A stretch of DNA of 64,000 nt from Nocardiopsis sp. CC223A (GTDB taxonomy: Bacteria; Actinomycetota; Actinomycetes; Streptosporangiales; Streptosporangiaceae): positions 1 to 64,000 of the forward strand of contig NZ_JASFDV010000028.1 in NCBI RefSeq assembly GCF_030766825.1, given 5' to 3'. The notes under the pieces were generated by a model that saw only the letters and a list, made by a program, of their open reading frames with translations, ran no database searches and was not told the DNA's origin. Every line of letters starts with the position of its first letter. Positions within the stretch are counted from its first letter, which is position 1. This document shows positions 24,804-32,870 of this stretch, one piece after another. The position numbers were made by a program, and so were the translations under genes.

Positions 24804-25895
24804 TCAGCCGCCGATGCGGACGCGGCGGGACTCCCCGTCGGACAGGAACGCCGACAGCTCCTCCGCCCCTTCCGCGACGGCGTCCCGCTCCGCCGCGGTG
24901 AGCGGGCGCAGCGGGGCGACGGACACGGTGTCGTCCCCGTTCGTCCAGGTCGCGGTGACACGGCCGTCCACCAGCACCACGCGCTCACCGGCCACGGACA
25001 GGCCGCGGTGCTCGTCGTCGATGATCCGGCCGCGGTATTGGTAGCCCAGGACGGCGTTGTCGAACGCGGGCAGGAACCGCACCGGCGCGGGGGTGTCGGG
25101 GTCGGGCAGCGGGGCGCCGGGCAGGTCCAGCAGCTCACGGCCGTTCGTGTCGCGGAAGGACACCAGTTCGCCGCGGACCGCGGCCACCGCGGCGGGCAGC
25201 CCGGCCACGCCGCACCAGGCGCGCAGGTCGCTGGATGTGGCGGGGCCGTAGGCGGCGAGGTAGCGCCGGACGAGTTCCCGGCCGACCGGGTCGGTGCCGT
25301 CGGGATCGTGCGGGCCGGGCTCGCGGCCGGTCCAGTCCGACAGCAGGGCGATGCGCACCCCGCCCCTGGTGCGCCACAGCCCGCGCGGCGGGGTCTGCAC
25401 GACCGGGATCAGGGCGGAGACCAGCATCTCGCCCAGCGCCCGGCGGGGCACGCCGGGCCAGCGGCCGGCCACGGCATCGACGAGTTCGGCCGTGGTGCGG
25501 GGTTCGCCGTCGGCCAGCACCGCCCGGCCGGCGGCGTCCAGCTCGTCCAGGTCCACGCCGTCGAGCTCCCGCCGGTAGACCCCGGTGACCTTCTGGCGCA
25601 GCATGGCGTCGAACCGGGAGCGCCAGGCCAGCACGTCCGCGGCGGCCATCAGGTGGACGGTGCGGCGCATGAGGTGGACCCGGACCACACGGCGCTCGGT
25701 CAGCAGGTCCGACAGCGTCGACGCCTCGAAGCCGCGCAGCCGGTTCCACAGGCCGACGAACGGTTCCTGCGGCTCCTGGGCCTGGAGCCCGCACAGGTGG
25801 GAGACCAGGTCCAGGGCGGGCCGGCCGGAGGGTTCGAGCAGGGCCTGCCGGGCGAGCGCGGCGCGGTTGAGCGCCCGGTCGTCCAGAACGGTCAT
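24804..25895 (-). CDS. AlkZ-like winged-helix DNA glycosylase family (HTH_42)
   Basis: 363 residues covering the whole HTH_42 domain. The N-terminal region reads HLCGLQAQEPQEPFVGLWNRL; the QAQ fits the Gln-x-Gln catalytic motif described for AlkZ-type glycosylases that excise interstrand crosslinks and alkylated bases. VVRVHLMRRTVHLMAAAD and RFLPAFDNAVLGYQYR are further family hallmarks. In producers such genes often give self-protection, but no cluster is nearby. GTG or ATG at 25895. The second MITE-like element lies upstream. Confidence 0.82.
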   Translation of the reverse strand: MTVLDDRALNRAALARQALLEPSGRPALDLVSHLCGLQAQEPQEPFVGLWNRLRGFEASTLSDLLTERRVVRVHLMRRTVHLMAAADVLAWRSRFDAMLRQKVTGVYRRELDGVDLDELDAAGRAVLADGEPRTTAELVDAVAGRWPGVPRRALGEMLVSALIPVVQTPPRGLWRTRGGVRIALLSDWTGREPGPHDPDGTDPVGRELVRRYLAAYGPATSSDLRAWCGVAGLPAAVAAVRGELVSFRDTNGRELLDLPGAPLPDPDTPAPVRFLPAFDNAVLGYQYRGRIIDDEHRGLSVAGERVVLVDGRVTATWTNGDDTVSVAPLRPLTAAERDAVAEGAEELSAFLSDGESRRVRIGG

Positions 25896-26206
25896 GACGT
25901 GTACCTCCGTGCGTCCCTCCCGGCCCGCGCCGGGACGCCGCGTCCCCCACGGCCCGGGACCACTCTCGCACCGGAAGAGGCCGGGTTCCGTCCTCTACCC
26001 GCAAGCCTCGATGGTGTCCCCCCGAGTGGTGCGACTCCGTTCGACTCCAGAGCCCCGGAGGCGACGACGCGCTGGTCGGCGATTCGTGTCTGTTCGAACA
26101 ACCGTTGTTCCCACACCACTCCACGGGACATGACCCAAGCCTCTGCTCACAAGAACCAGGGTCCTTGTTCGCGGGGATCGGGCCCGGAGGCGGGACTCGC
26201 CGGGCG
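25896..26206. other. Intergenic gap occupied by the dispersed element
   Basis: This 311 bp gap between two minus-strand genes holds the second MITE-like copy (26013-26134) and otherwise shows no gene. The promoter of the AlkZ-like gene should lie between 25896 and the element. Confidence 0.6.
26013..26134. repeat. MITE-like dispersed element, copy 2
   Basis: 122 bp, nearly identical to 13162-13285. It has the same termini (GGTGTCCC ... GGGACATGAC) and the same interior with GCTGGTCGGCGATTCG. The central hairpin is shortened to GAACAAC-C-GTTGTTC with a two-base deletion and changed left arm. The flanks of the two copies are unrelated, so the homology ends at the element. Confidence 0.85.
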
Positions 26207-27181
26207 TCAGGGCGTGCCGGGGGTCGGGCGGGCGGAGTCCCACCACTCCAGGACGCGCAGGGCGTGGAAGGTGAGCCCCCTGGACGGCTCGCCCGGCGGG
26301 GCGTCCACCTCGAACCACACCCGGCCCTCGTACCGCAGCCGCTGGTGCCAGGTGCCGTCGGCGTCGCGGGCGGCGCGGATCAGCTCCACCGCCTCCGCCA
26401 ACCGCGGGTCGGGCGCAATGCCCTCGTGCAGGGACGCCGCGCGGAAGTGGTCGGCCGCCCTGAGCACGCTGTAGTGCCAGCGGAACGGGTAGGCGAGGTG
26501 CGTCGCCCAGGGCGTGTGCGGCTCGCCGGTGGACAGCCGTCGGAACAGGCGGCGTTCGAGCAGGTACTCCTGTGCCGCGTGCCGGGCCCCGCGCAGGGCT
26601 TCGGTCCCGCCGGTGCGGACCTCGTGGTCGAGGACGCCCTCCAGGGAGTTGAGCGTGGAGTGGAACGAGGAGCGGGTCGCCCCCTCCACCCAGTCGCAGT
26701 TCCAGCCGCCGTCGGCGAGCCGGTGCTCCACGAACCAGTCGGCGATCGGCGACACGTCGGCGCCCAGCCAGGCGCCGTTGGCGAGCGTGTAGCCGTTGAT
26801 GCAGGCGTCGACCTCGCCGCCCCAGTACGGCAGGTCGTCGTACTCCCAGCGGGCGTTGCGCTCCAGCAGGCCCGCGGTGTCCGGCCGCAGCGCGTCGGGC
26901 TCCACACCCCATTCGCGCAGGGCCTTGAGCGACCACGTGGTGGCCGTCCAGGGCTGCCCCGGCTCGTCCGGGGAGACGTCCGCGGGGAAGAAGGCGCCGC
27001 CCGCCCACCGGCCGTCGGGGTCCTGGCGGCCGAGCAGGGCCGCGCCGAAGCCCTCGTGCGGGACCCGGGCGCGGGTGGCCCGCCACACCTCCTCCGGGGC
27101 GTGCGCGAGGTCGCGCTCCACCCGCCAGCGCAGGCTCGGGTCGGAGTCGAGCAGCCATTCCAGGACACGGTTCTCCACCAT
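26207..27181 (-). CDS. Squalene-cyclase-like alpha-toroid protein, unknown function
   Basis: 324 residues. Repeated helical units with QW-like pieces are visible: DPDGRWAGGAFF, DDLPYWGGEVDACINGY, ADGGWNCDWVEGATRSSF, DADGTWHQRLRYEGRVWF. This is the (alpha/alpha)6 fold of prenyltransferases and terpene cyclases. It lacks the length (over 600) and DxDD or DxD motif of true squalene-hopene cyclases. Annotated relatives are hypothetical or squalene cyclase-like proteins. ATG 27181 with no signal peptide. A TetR gene lies 34 bp upstream on the same strand. Confidence 0.65.
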   Translation of the reverse strand: MVENRVLEWLLDSDPSLRWRVERDLAHAPEEVWRATRARVPHEGFGAALLGRQDPDGRWAGGAFFPADVSPDEPGQPWTATTWSLKALREWGVEPDALRPDTAGLLERNARWEYDDLPYWGGEVDACINGYTLANGAWLGADVSPIADWFVEHRLADGGWNCDWVEGATRSSFHSTLNSLEGVLDHEVRTGGTEALRGARHAAQEYLLERRLFRRLSTGEPHTPWATHLAYPFRWHYSVLRAADHFRAASLHEGIAPDPRLAEAVELIRAARDADGTWHQRLRYEGRVWFEVDAPPGEPSRGLTFHALRVLEWWDSARPTPGTP

Positions 27182-27215
27182 GGCGGGAGGTTACCCCGGG
27201 GTGGTGACGGACGGC

Positions 27216-27767
27216 TCAGGGGCGCAGGAGGTGGTCCCCGGCGAGCACGATCGCCTCGTGGTGGGTGCGGCCCGGGTGGTCCACGGCGACGAAGTGGCGG
27301 CCGATCGCGAGCGCGAACGCCAGGGTGCAGCGCGCCTCGACCTCGTCGGGGTCCTCGACGAAGTCCCCGAACATCGAGCGCAGGAAGTCCATCCGCACGT
27401 TGTCGACCCGGCGCAGCCGCTCGGCGACCCCCGGATCCTGGCGGGCCCACTCGCGGACGGCGAGGTCGATCCGGTGCAGCTCGTCGGTGAAGGTCAGCAG
27501 GCCGGCGCGGCGGATCTTCTCGGCGGGGCTCCCGCCCTCGGCCTCGACCCGGGCGAGGACGTCTCCGGTGGACCGGCGCTCCCACTCGTCGAGGAGCTCG
27601 GCGAGCAGTGCGGGCCGGCCGTCGAAGTAACCGTAGAAACCGCCCTTGGTCACGCCGAGCTCGGCGGCCAGGGCCTCGACCCGGACGGCGTCCGGGCCGC
27701 CCCGGGCCAGGGCGTCGAGTCCCGCCTCGATCCAGCGGTTGCGCGGGGTCCTGGCTGAGGGAGGCAT
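27216..27767 (-). CDS. TetR family transcriptional regulator
   Basis: 183 residues. The helix-turn-helix is VRVEALAAELGVTKGGFYGYFDGRPALLAELL. The C-terminal domain has IRRAGLLTFTDELHRIDLAVREWARQDP, typical of a short TetR group. It is divergent from the DUF2867 gene. Two TATACG-N4-CGTATA palindromes lie between, giving a clear regulator-target pair. It may also be cotranscribed with the cyclase-like gene downstream. Confidence 0.87.
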   Translation of the reverse strand: MPPSARTPRNRWIEAGLDALARGGPDAVRVEALAAELGVTKGGFYGYFDGRPALLAELLDEWERRSTGDVLARVEAEGGSPAEKIRRAGLLTFTDELHRIDLAVREWARQDPGVAERLRRVDNVRMDFLRSMFGDFVEDPDEVEARCTLAFALAIGRHFVAVDHPGRTHHEAIVLAGDHLLRP

Positions 27768-27799
27768 TTCACCGGCCCCCGGGTGTCGTGCTCATGTTC

Positions 27800-27838
27800 T
27801 ATACGCTATCGTACAAATGAGATATACGGCTGCGTATA
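27800..27838. promoter_or_regulatory. Twin TetR operators TATACG-N4-CGTATA
   Basis: TATACGCTATCGTACA (27800-27815, one mismatch) and TATACGGCTGCGTATA (27823-27838, perfect) lie 23 bp apart between divergent genes. The block is also flanked by TTCTATACGC and GCGTATAGAA, so the array is symmetric overall. Confidence 0.75.
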
Positions 27839-27853
27839 GAACGGGGGGCCGCC

Positions 27854-28450
27854 ATGGCCCGGCGTACGATCTCCGACTACACCGACCACCCCTGGCGCAT
27901 CCACGACCTGGCCCCGGACTTCGAGGTCGAGGACGTGTGGGCGTTCCGCACCCCCGGTGCCGGCCCCGGTGACTTCCGAGCCGTGGTGAAGGCGATCCGC
28001 GCGTCCGGCGGGATCCAACGGATGCCCCTGGCGGCGCGGTTCCTGTTCGCCGTCCGGTGGCGGCTCGGCGGGCTCCTGGGCTGGGACGACCCGGCGTCGG
28101 GCACGGGAGGGCGGGTCCCCTCGCTGCGCGACCGCCTGCCCGGGGACCTGCTCGCCGCGCCGCGGGAGGAGGACCGGGACGGCGTACCCCTGAAGGCGGT
28201 CTACGAGACCGATACCGAGGCCGTCAGCGAACTGGCGAACCGAACCGTGCACACCTTGATGCACCTGGGCTGGGCGCGCGGGGCCGACGGCGACTTCGAG
28301 CTGCTGATGACCGTCCTCGTCAAACCCAACGGCCGGTTCGGGCGGCTCTACATGGCGGCCATCGCGCCCTTCCGGCACCTCATCGTCTACCCGGCGCTGA
28401 CCCGCGGCTGGGAACGGGCCTGGGCCGACCGGAACGGGGCGTCGGCATGA
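27854..28450 (+). CDS. DUF2867 family protein
   Basis: 198 residues matching the DUF2867 pattern as I recall it: an N-terminal WRIHDLAPDFEVEDVWAF, a middle LKAVYETDTEAVSELANRTVHTLMHLGW and a C-terminal MTVLVKPNGRFGRLYMAAIAPFRHLIVYPAL. The fold is START-like by repute; the role is unknown. ATG 27854 directly follows the twin operators, and its stop overlaps the next start (ATGA), so it is cotranslated with the DUF6463-type membrane protein. Confidence 0.8.
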   Translation: MARRTISDYTDHPWRIHDLAPDFEVEDVWAFRTPGAGPGDFRAVVKAIRASGGIQRMPLAARFLFAVRWRLGGLLGWDDPASGTGGRVPSLRDRLPGDLLAAPREEDRDGVPLKAVYETDTEAVSELANRTVHTLMHLGWARGADGDFELLMTVLVKPNGRFGRLYMAAIAPFRHLIVYPALTRGWERAWADRNGASA

Positions 28451-28929
28451 CCGGGCGGACGGCACAGGGGCAGGGCATGGACGCGGGACGGAACGTGCGG
28501 ACCGGAAGGGCGCCGCTGCGCTGGGGGAGCGGCATCATGATCGTGCTGGGCGTCGGACACCTGACCCTGCTCGCGCTCATGGACGGCGCCGCCATCGCTG
28601 CCTGGGCGGAGCGGGGCCTGTGGGCGGCCGTCCCGCTCGACCTCGCGGGCGGCGCGGAGCCGACGGCGGCGCAGTTGCAGAACTCGCTCACCTTCTGGGC
28701 CGGTCCGGGGAGCTTCTCCGTCCCCCTGGTCCTGCTGGGCGCCCTGGTCTGGCACCTGGCCGGACGCGGGGTGCCGGTCCCCGCCTGGGTGGGCTGGGGG
28801 ACCGCGGCATGGTGCGTCGTCGGCGGCGTCCTGCTCGTGCCGTCCCCCTACTTCCTGGGCGCCGTGGCGGGCCTGCTCATCGTCCTCGGAGCGCGGCGGG
28901 CCCGGCTCAGGGAGTCCGGGACCGTGTGA
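28447..28929 (+). CDS. DUF6463-like four-helix membrane protein
   Basis: 160 residues with four hydrophobic helices: IMIVLGVGHLTLLALM, LTFWAGPGSFSVPLVLLGALVWHLA, VGWGTAAWCVVGGVLLV and FLGAVAGLLIVLGARR. WG-G-xMIVLGxGHL at the start is typical of the DUF6463 family. The function is unknown. It overlaps the DUF2867 gene by four bases and is therefore the second gene of a TetR-controlled operon. Confidence 0.7.
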   Translation: MTGRTAQGQGMDAGRNVRTGRAPLRWGSGIMIVLGVGHLTLLALMDGAAIAAWAERGLWAAVPLDLAGGAEPTAAQLQNSLTFWAGPGSFSVPLVLLGALVWHLAGRGVPVPAWVGWGTAAWCVVGGVLLVPSPYFLGAVAGLLIVLGARRARLRESGTV

Positions 28930-28934
28930 CCAGC

Positions 28935-28969
28935 CCCGGGTCGGCCGCACGGGCGGCGGCCGACCCGGG
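28935..28969. terminator. 13 bp perfect hairpin after DUF6463 gene
   Basis: CCCGGGTCGGCCG (28935-28947) pairs with CGGCCGACCCGGG (28957-28969), beginning six bases after the stop. Confidence 0.7.
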
Positions 28970-29069
28970 CCGTCCGGGAACCGGCTGCGGGTACGACCTC
29001 GTTGATCCTTCCGAGGGAGCCGGGTCCCGGGTCGTGAGGCGGCCCCCGCCGCTCCCCGGGAAGGGCGCG

Positions 29070-29849
29070 ATGGTCTTCAGATACCTCCTCTCGGTGCTCG
29101 GTACCGGATGTCCCAAGGTGGACACCGTGCTGGACGACCCCCACCGGCGGCCCGGCGAACTCCTCCAGGGGCGTCTGGAGCTGGTCGGCGGCGAGTTGGA
29201 CTGGGAGGTCGCCGAGGTGGCGCACGTCCTCGTCGCCCGGTTCGGCGACGGCGAGGAGTCGGAGTTCGCCCGGGTGCCCCTCATCGGCGCGATGACCCTG
29301 GACGCGGAGCGGCGGATGGTCGTGCCGTTCGCCTACCAGGTCCCCTGGGCGGCACCGGTGACCCGCCTGGGCGGCGCCGACCTGGCCGGGGTCGAGTTGG
29401 GCCTGCGCACCGACGTGGTCATCGACGACGCCCTCGACGAGGGCGACCTGGACCCGGTGCACGTCCACCCGCTGCCGCTGCACGAGCGCCTGCTGGAGGG
29501 GATGGACCGCGCCGGGTTCGAGCGGCGCGGCGCGTCCGCCGCCCGGGGCGGCCTGCCCGGCGCCCGCGGTCGGGCGCGGTTCCACCAGGCCCTGCGGTAC
29601 ACGGACGGTGACGTCGACGTGGACCTGCTGCTGTCCACCGCGGAGGAGGGCGTGGCGGTCGCGTTCGCGGTGCCCGGGAAGCTGGCGGAGTACGCGGCGG
29701 GCCGGGCCGAACCCCGCTGGTTCCTGGCCGGCCACGAGGACGCCGACCGGGAGGACTGGCCGCGGCGCGTGCGCGAGTGGGTCGGGTACACCCTGGACCA
29801 CGACGGCGGCGGGGCGGCGTACGTGCGGGAGGGCGGCGCGGGCGGGTGA
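29070..29849 (+). CDS. Spo0M family sporulation-control protein
   Basis: 259 residues. The arrestin-like SpoOM region fills the first two thirds: LGTGCPKVDTVLDD, then GGELDWEVAEVAHVLVARF, FAYQVPWAAPVTRLGG and LGLRTDVVIDDALDEGDLDPVHVHPLP, all characteristic. In Bacillus, Spo0M affects early sporulation control; actinobacterial copies are poorly studied. ATG 29070 follows AAGGGCG. The stop overlaps the next GTG start by four bases, so the downstream unknown protein may act with it. Confidence 0.85.
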   Translation: MVFRYLLSVLGTGCPKVDTVLDDPHRRPGELLQGRLELVGGELDWEVAEVAHVLVARFGDGEESEFARVPLIGAMTLDAERRMVVPFAYQVPWAAPVTRLGGADLAGVELGLRTDVVIDDALDEGDLDPVHVHPLPLHERLLEGMDRAGFERRGASAARGGLPGARGRARFHQALRYTDGDVDVDLLLSTAEEGVAVAFAVPGKLAEYAAGRAEPRWFLAGHEDADREDWPRRVREWVGYTLDHDGGGAAYVREGGAGG

Positions 29850-30433
29850 GCCCGTCGGTGCCCTCCGGCATGACCGCGGACATGGGATACGCGGGCACGG
29901 AAGAGGGCGCCTGCCGGCGGCTGATCGACGAGGGCCGCGCCGCAGCCCCCGGACCGGGCCCCGACGGCGACCACCTGGCGGGCTTCCTCGTCGCGCGGCC
30001 GTCGAACGGCCCGGTGGCCGAGGCCGCCGGATGCGCCGAGCGGCTCTCCGAGGCCCTGTACCGGCTGGACCGGCGCGAGTACGGGGAGGAGCCGTCCTCC
30101 GACGCGTTCCTGTGCACCCGCGCCGCGGTCGTCGCCGCCGACCGGGCGGCCTACGAGGAGGTGCCGGCCGACCCGGTGCTCTTCGGCCCCTGCGCCGAGG
30201 AGCCGATCCGGGCCGAGCCGCTGTTCTACGTTCCGGACCGCGCCTACGGGAACGTCATCGGCCGGGAGCGGCAGCGCGACACCCGGTACCCCGAGGAGCC
30301 GATCTGGGCCGAGCCGCTGCTCTACGTTCCGGACCGCGCCTACGGGAACGTCACCGGCCGGGAGCGGCAGCGCGACACCCGGTACTCCTACGAGTCCCAC
30401 TCCAACCGCGAGGGCCGGGCGGAGAAGGCCTGA
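29846..30433 (+). CDS. Unknown protein with 32-residue tandem repeat
   Basis: 195 residues. It is soluble, acidic-to-neutral, with no membrane segment and no family I recognise. The first 115 residues are Ala/Glu/Arg-rich. Residues 118-181 are two tandem 32-residue units that share RAYGNV and GRERQRDTRY and begin EEPI. The GTG 29846 overlaps the Spo0M stop, suggesting a joint operon and a role linked to sporulation or stress (inference). Confidence 0.6.
   Translation: MSPSVPSGMTADMGYAGTEEGACRRLIDEGRAAAPGPGPDGDHLAGFLVARPSNGPVAEAAGCAERLSEALYRLDRREYGEEPSSDAFLCTRAAVVAADRAAYEEVPADPVLFGPCAEEPIRAEPLFYVPDRAYGNVIGRERQRDTRYPEEPIWAEPLLYVPDRAYGNVTGRERQRDTRYSYESHSNREGRAEKA
30197..30388 (+). repeat. 96 bp in-frame tandem repeat
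   Basis: Units 30197-30292 and 30293-30388 differ at four of 96 bases, all C/T transitions (Arg to Trp, Phe to Leu, Ile to Thr, Pro to Ser). The period is a multiple of three, so the protein gains one 32-residue module. Confidence 0.95.
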
Positions 30434-30502
30434 GGCCGGACCGCCGCGGGGCCGGTGACCAGGGCGACCGCCGTGGTGCCCGGGCTCCCTATCCTGGGGG
30501 CC

Positions 30503-31591
30503 ATGGCAGACAACGCCGGCCGGACGCCGTTGAGCGGGGAACTCGCCCAGCGGGTGGTCGATCTCATCGCACCGACGATCAGCCACAACGTCAACGTGAT
30601 GGACGAGCACGGCACGATCATCGCCTGCCTGGACCCCGAGCGCCGCGGCACCCTGCACCGGGGCGCCCAGCGGGTCATCGCCGAGGGGCGGCCCGTCCTC
30701 ATCACCTCGCCCGAACCCGGCACCTCCGACCGGCCCGGCGCCAACGAGCCGCTGGTCGTCGACGGCGAACTGCGCGGCGTCGTCGGCATCACCGGCGACC
30801 CCCGGGAGGTCGCCCCGCTGGCCCGGGTGGTGGCGCTGACCGTGCAACTGCTCATCGCGCAGGAGGACGAACAGGACGCCGCCACCCGCCGCCACACCGA
30901 GGCCCGCGACCTCATCGCCGCCCTCACCTCGGGCACCGCCTCGGCGGAGTCCGCGCGGGCCCGGTTGGCCGCCGCCGGGCTGGCCCCACCCTGGTCGCTG
31001 GCGCTGTGGACGGCCGGGACGCCCCGGCCGGACGCGGCCGCCGCCCCGCCGCCGCTGGCCGACACCGCCGTGGCCCGGTTCAACACCGATGCCGGCCACC
31101 GGTCCGCGGTGCTGCACGGCGCCCTGTGGCTGGTGGGCTCGGGGGCGGCGCCCGACCTCCCGATGCCCGCGGACGTCCGGCACACCGCCACCGAGCCCAC
31201 CGACGACGTCGAGCTGCTGCTGGCCCACGCCGGGGAGGCGCGGGCACTGTGCCGCTACGCCGGACTCATCCCCGGCCTGGGGGACACCGAGCCGTGGTCG
31301 CGCGACATCGCCGTGGCCGTCGCCCACCTGCCCCGGCGCAGCCTGGCGCACCTGGCCGGGCGGGCGTCGGCGCTGAGCGAGGCGCAGCGGCGCACCCTGC
31401 TGGCGGTGGCGTCGACCACCTCCATGCAGGCGGCGGCGGACTCGGTGTACGTCCACCGCAACACGCTGCTCCAGCGGGTGGAGCGGATCCGCGCGGCCAC
31501 GGGCGCGGACATCCGCCGCGCCGACCACCTGGCCGCGCTGCACATGGCGCTCTACGCGCGTGAAGCCCTGTGCGTTTCGCACACACCCTGA
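30503..31591 (+). CDS. cdaR: CdaR family regulator of sugar-diacid/glycerate use
   Basis: 362 residues. The N-terminal sugar-diacid-recognition domain is clear (LAQRVVDLIAPTISHNVNVMD, then TIIACLDPERRGTLHRGA and GVVGITGDPREV). The C-terminal PucR-type helix-turn-helix reads ASTTSMQAAADSVYVHRNTL. ATG 30503. In E. coli CdaR activates garPLRK and gudPD when glycerate or diacids are present; here the next two genes are a glycerate kinase and a GntP permease, the matching targets. They are 71 bp apart, probably with their own promoter. Confidence 0.88.
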   Translation: MADNAGRTPLSGELAQRVVDLIAPTISHNVNVMDEHGTIIACLDPERRGTLHRGAQRVIAEGRPVLITSPEPGTSDRPGANEPLVVDGELRGVVGITGDPREVAPLARVVALTVQLLIAQEDEQDAATRRHTEARDLIAALTSGTASAESARARLAAAGLAPPWSLALWTAGTPRPDAAAAPPPLADTAVARFNTDAGHRSAVLHGALWLVGSGAAPDLPMPADVRHTATEPTDDVELLLAHAGEARALCRYAGLIPGLGDTEPWSRDIAVAVAHLPRRSLAHLAGRASALSEAQRRTLLAVASTTSMQAAADSVYVHRNTLLQRVERIRAATGADIRRADHLAALHMALYAREALCVSHTP

Positions 31592-31661
31592 ACAAGAACT
31601 CACAGGAAGTCTGGGCGAGACGCCGTCGAATCGCACGGGGTTTCTTCTTAGGCTCTCCGAC

Positions 31662-32858
31662 ATGTCCAACGTGTTGCACGTACATGACCAGGGCCTTCCC
31701 GTCCGTGTCGCCGTCGTCCCGGACTCCTTCAAGGGCAGCGCCCGGGCCGTGGACGTGGCGGCGGCCATGGAGCGGGGCGTCCGCGACGCCTTCGGCGCGG
31801 CGGGCATCGAGGCGACCGTCCACACCCTGCCTTTCGCGGACGGGGGAGAGGGGACCCTCGACGCGCTCCTGGGCGCCTGGGGTGCCGAGGCGCTCACGGT
31901 GGACACCACCGACGCCCTCGGCCGACCGGTGCGGGCCCGCTACGGCCTGTCCCCGGACGGCCGGACCGGGGTCGTCGAGGCGGCCGAGGCCAACGGCCTG
32001 CCCCTGGTCTCCGACGTCCCCCCGCGCCCGCTGACCGCCACCACCCGGGGCATCGGCCCCCTGGTCACCGCACTGCTGGACGCCGGGGTCGAGGAGATCC
32101 TCCTGTGCATCGGGGGCTCGGCCACCACCGACGGCGGCACCGGCCTGCTCCGCGCGCTCGGCGCGCGCCTGCTGGACCGGGACGGCGCGGAGCTCCCCGA
32201 CGGAGGCGGGAGCCTCACCGCACTGGACCGACTGGACACCTCCGGGCTCGATCCGCGCGCCCGGGCCGTGCGCTGGCGCATCGCCTGCGACGTCACCAAC
32301 CCCCTCGTCGGCGACCGGGGGGCCGCCGCGGTCTTCGGCCCGCAGAAGGGCGCCGGCCCCGACGACGTGCGCGTTCTGGACGCCGGACTGGGCCGCCTGG
32401 CCGACGTCCTCGCGCAGGCCACCGGTGAGGACGTCCGCGACCGCCCGGGCCTGGGCGCGGCGGGCGGCCTGCCCGCCCCGCTCACGGCGCTGCTGGGCGC
32501 CGAGGCCGTCCCCGGGTCCCGCATGGTCGCCGACGCCCTGGACGCCGAACGCCTGATGGCCGACGCCGACCTCGTCCTCACCGGGGAGGGCCGGTTCGAC
32601 GGCCAGTCCCTGGGCGGCAAGGTCGTCGACGCGGTCCGCCGCCTCGCCCCGCCCGGGCGCCCCGTCGTGGTCATCGCCGGAGACGTCTCGGTCACCCCCG
32701 AGGAACTCCGGCGGTCGGGCGTCACCGCCGCCTTCTCCACCGCCCGGGGGCCCCGGTCCCTGGAACGGATGAGCGAGGAGGTCCTCGCCGACATCGAGTG
32801 GACGACCTCCAACTGCTGCCGGCTCCTCGCCCACCACTTCGCATCCCCGCACACCTAA
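31662..32858 (+). CDS. glxK: Glycerate kinase
   Basis: 398 residues, glycerate 2-kinase family (GlxK/GarK). The start is RVAVVPDSFKGSARAVDVAAAM, with FADGGEGTLDAL for phosphate/substrate binding, CIGGSATTDGGTGLLRALG and LVLTGEGRFDGQSLGGK. It phosphorylates D-glycerate to 2-phosphoglycerate, feeding lower glycolysis. ATG 31662. It is 12 bp before the permease start, so one operon, expected to be activated by the CdaR protein encoded just upstream. Confidence 0.92.
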   Translation: MSNVLHVHDQGLPVRVAVVPDSFKGSARAVDVAAAMERGVRDAFGAAGIEATVHTLPFADGGEGTLDALLGAWGAEALTVDTTDALGRPVRARYGLSPDGRTGVVEAAEANGLPLVSDVPPRPLTATTRGIGPLVTALLDAGVEEILLCIGGSATTDGGTGLLRALGARLLDRDGAELPDGGGSLTALDRLDTSGLDPRARAVRWRIACDVTNPLVGDRGAAAVFGPQKGAGPDDVRVLDAGLGRLADVLAQATGEDVRDRPGLGAAGGLPAPLTALLGAEAVPGSRMVADALDAERLMADADLVLTGEGRFDGQSLGGKVVDAVRRLAPPGRPVVVIAGDVSVTPEELRRSGVTAAFSTARGPRSLERMSEEVLADIEWTTSNCCRLLAHHFASPHT

Positions 32859-32870
32859 GGAACACCGACC

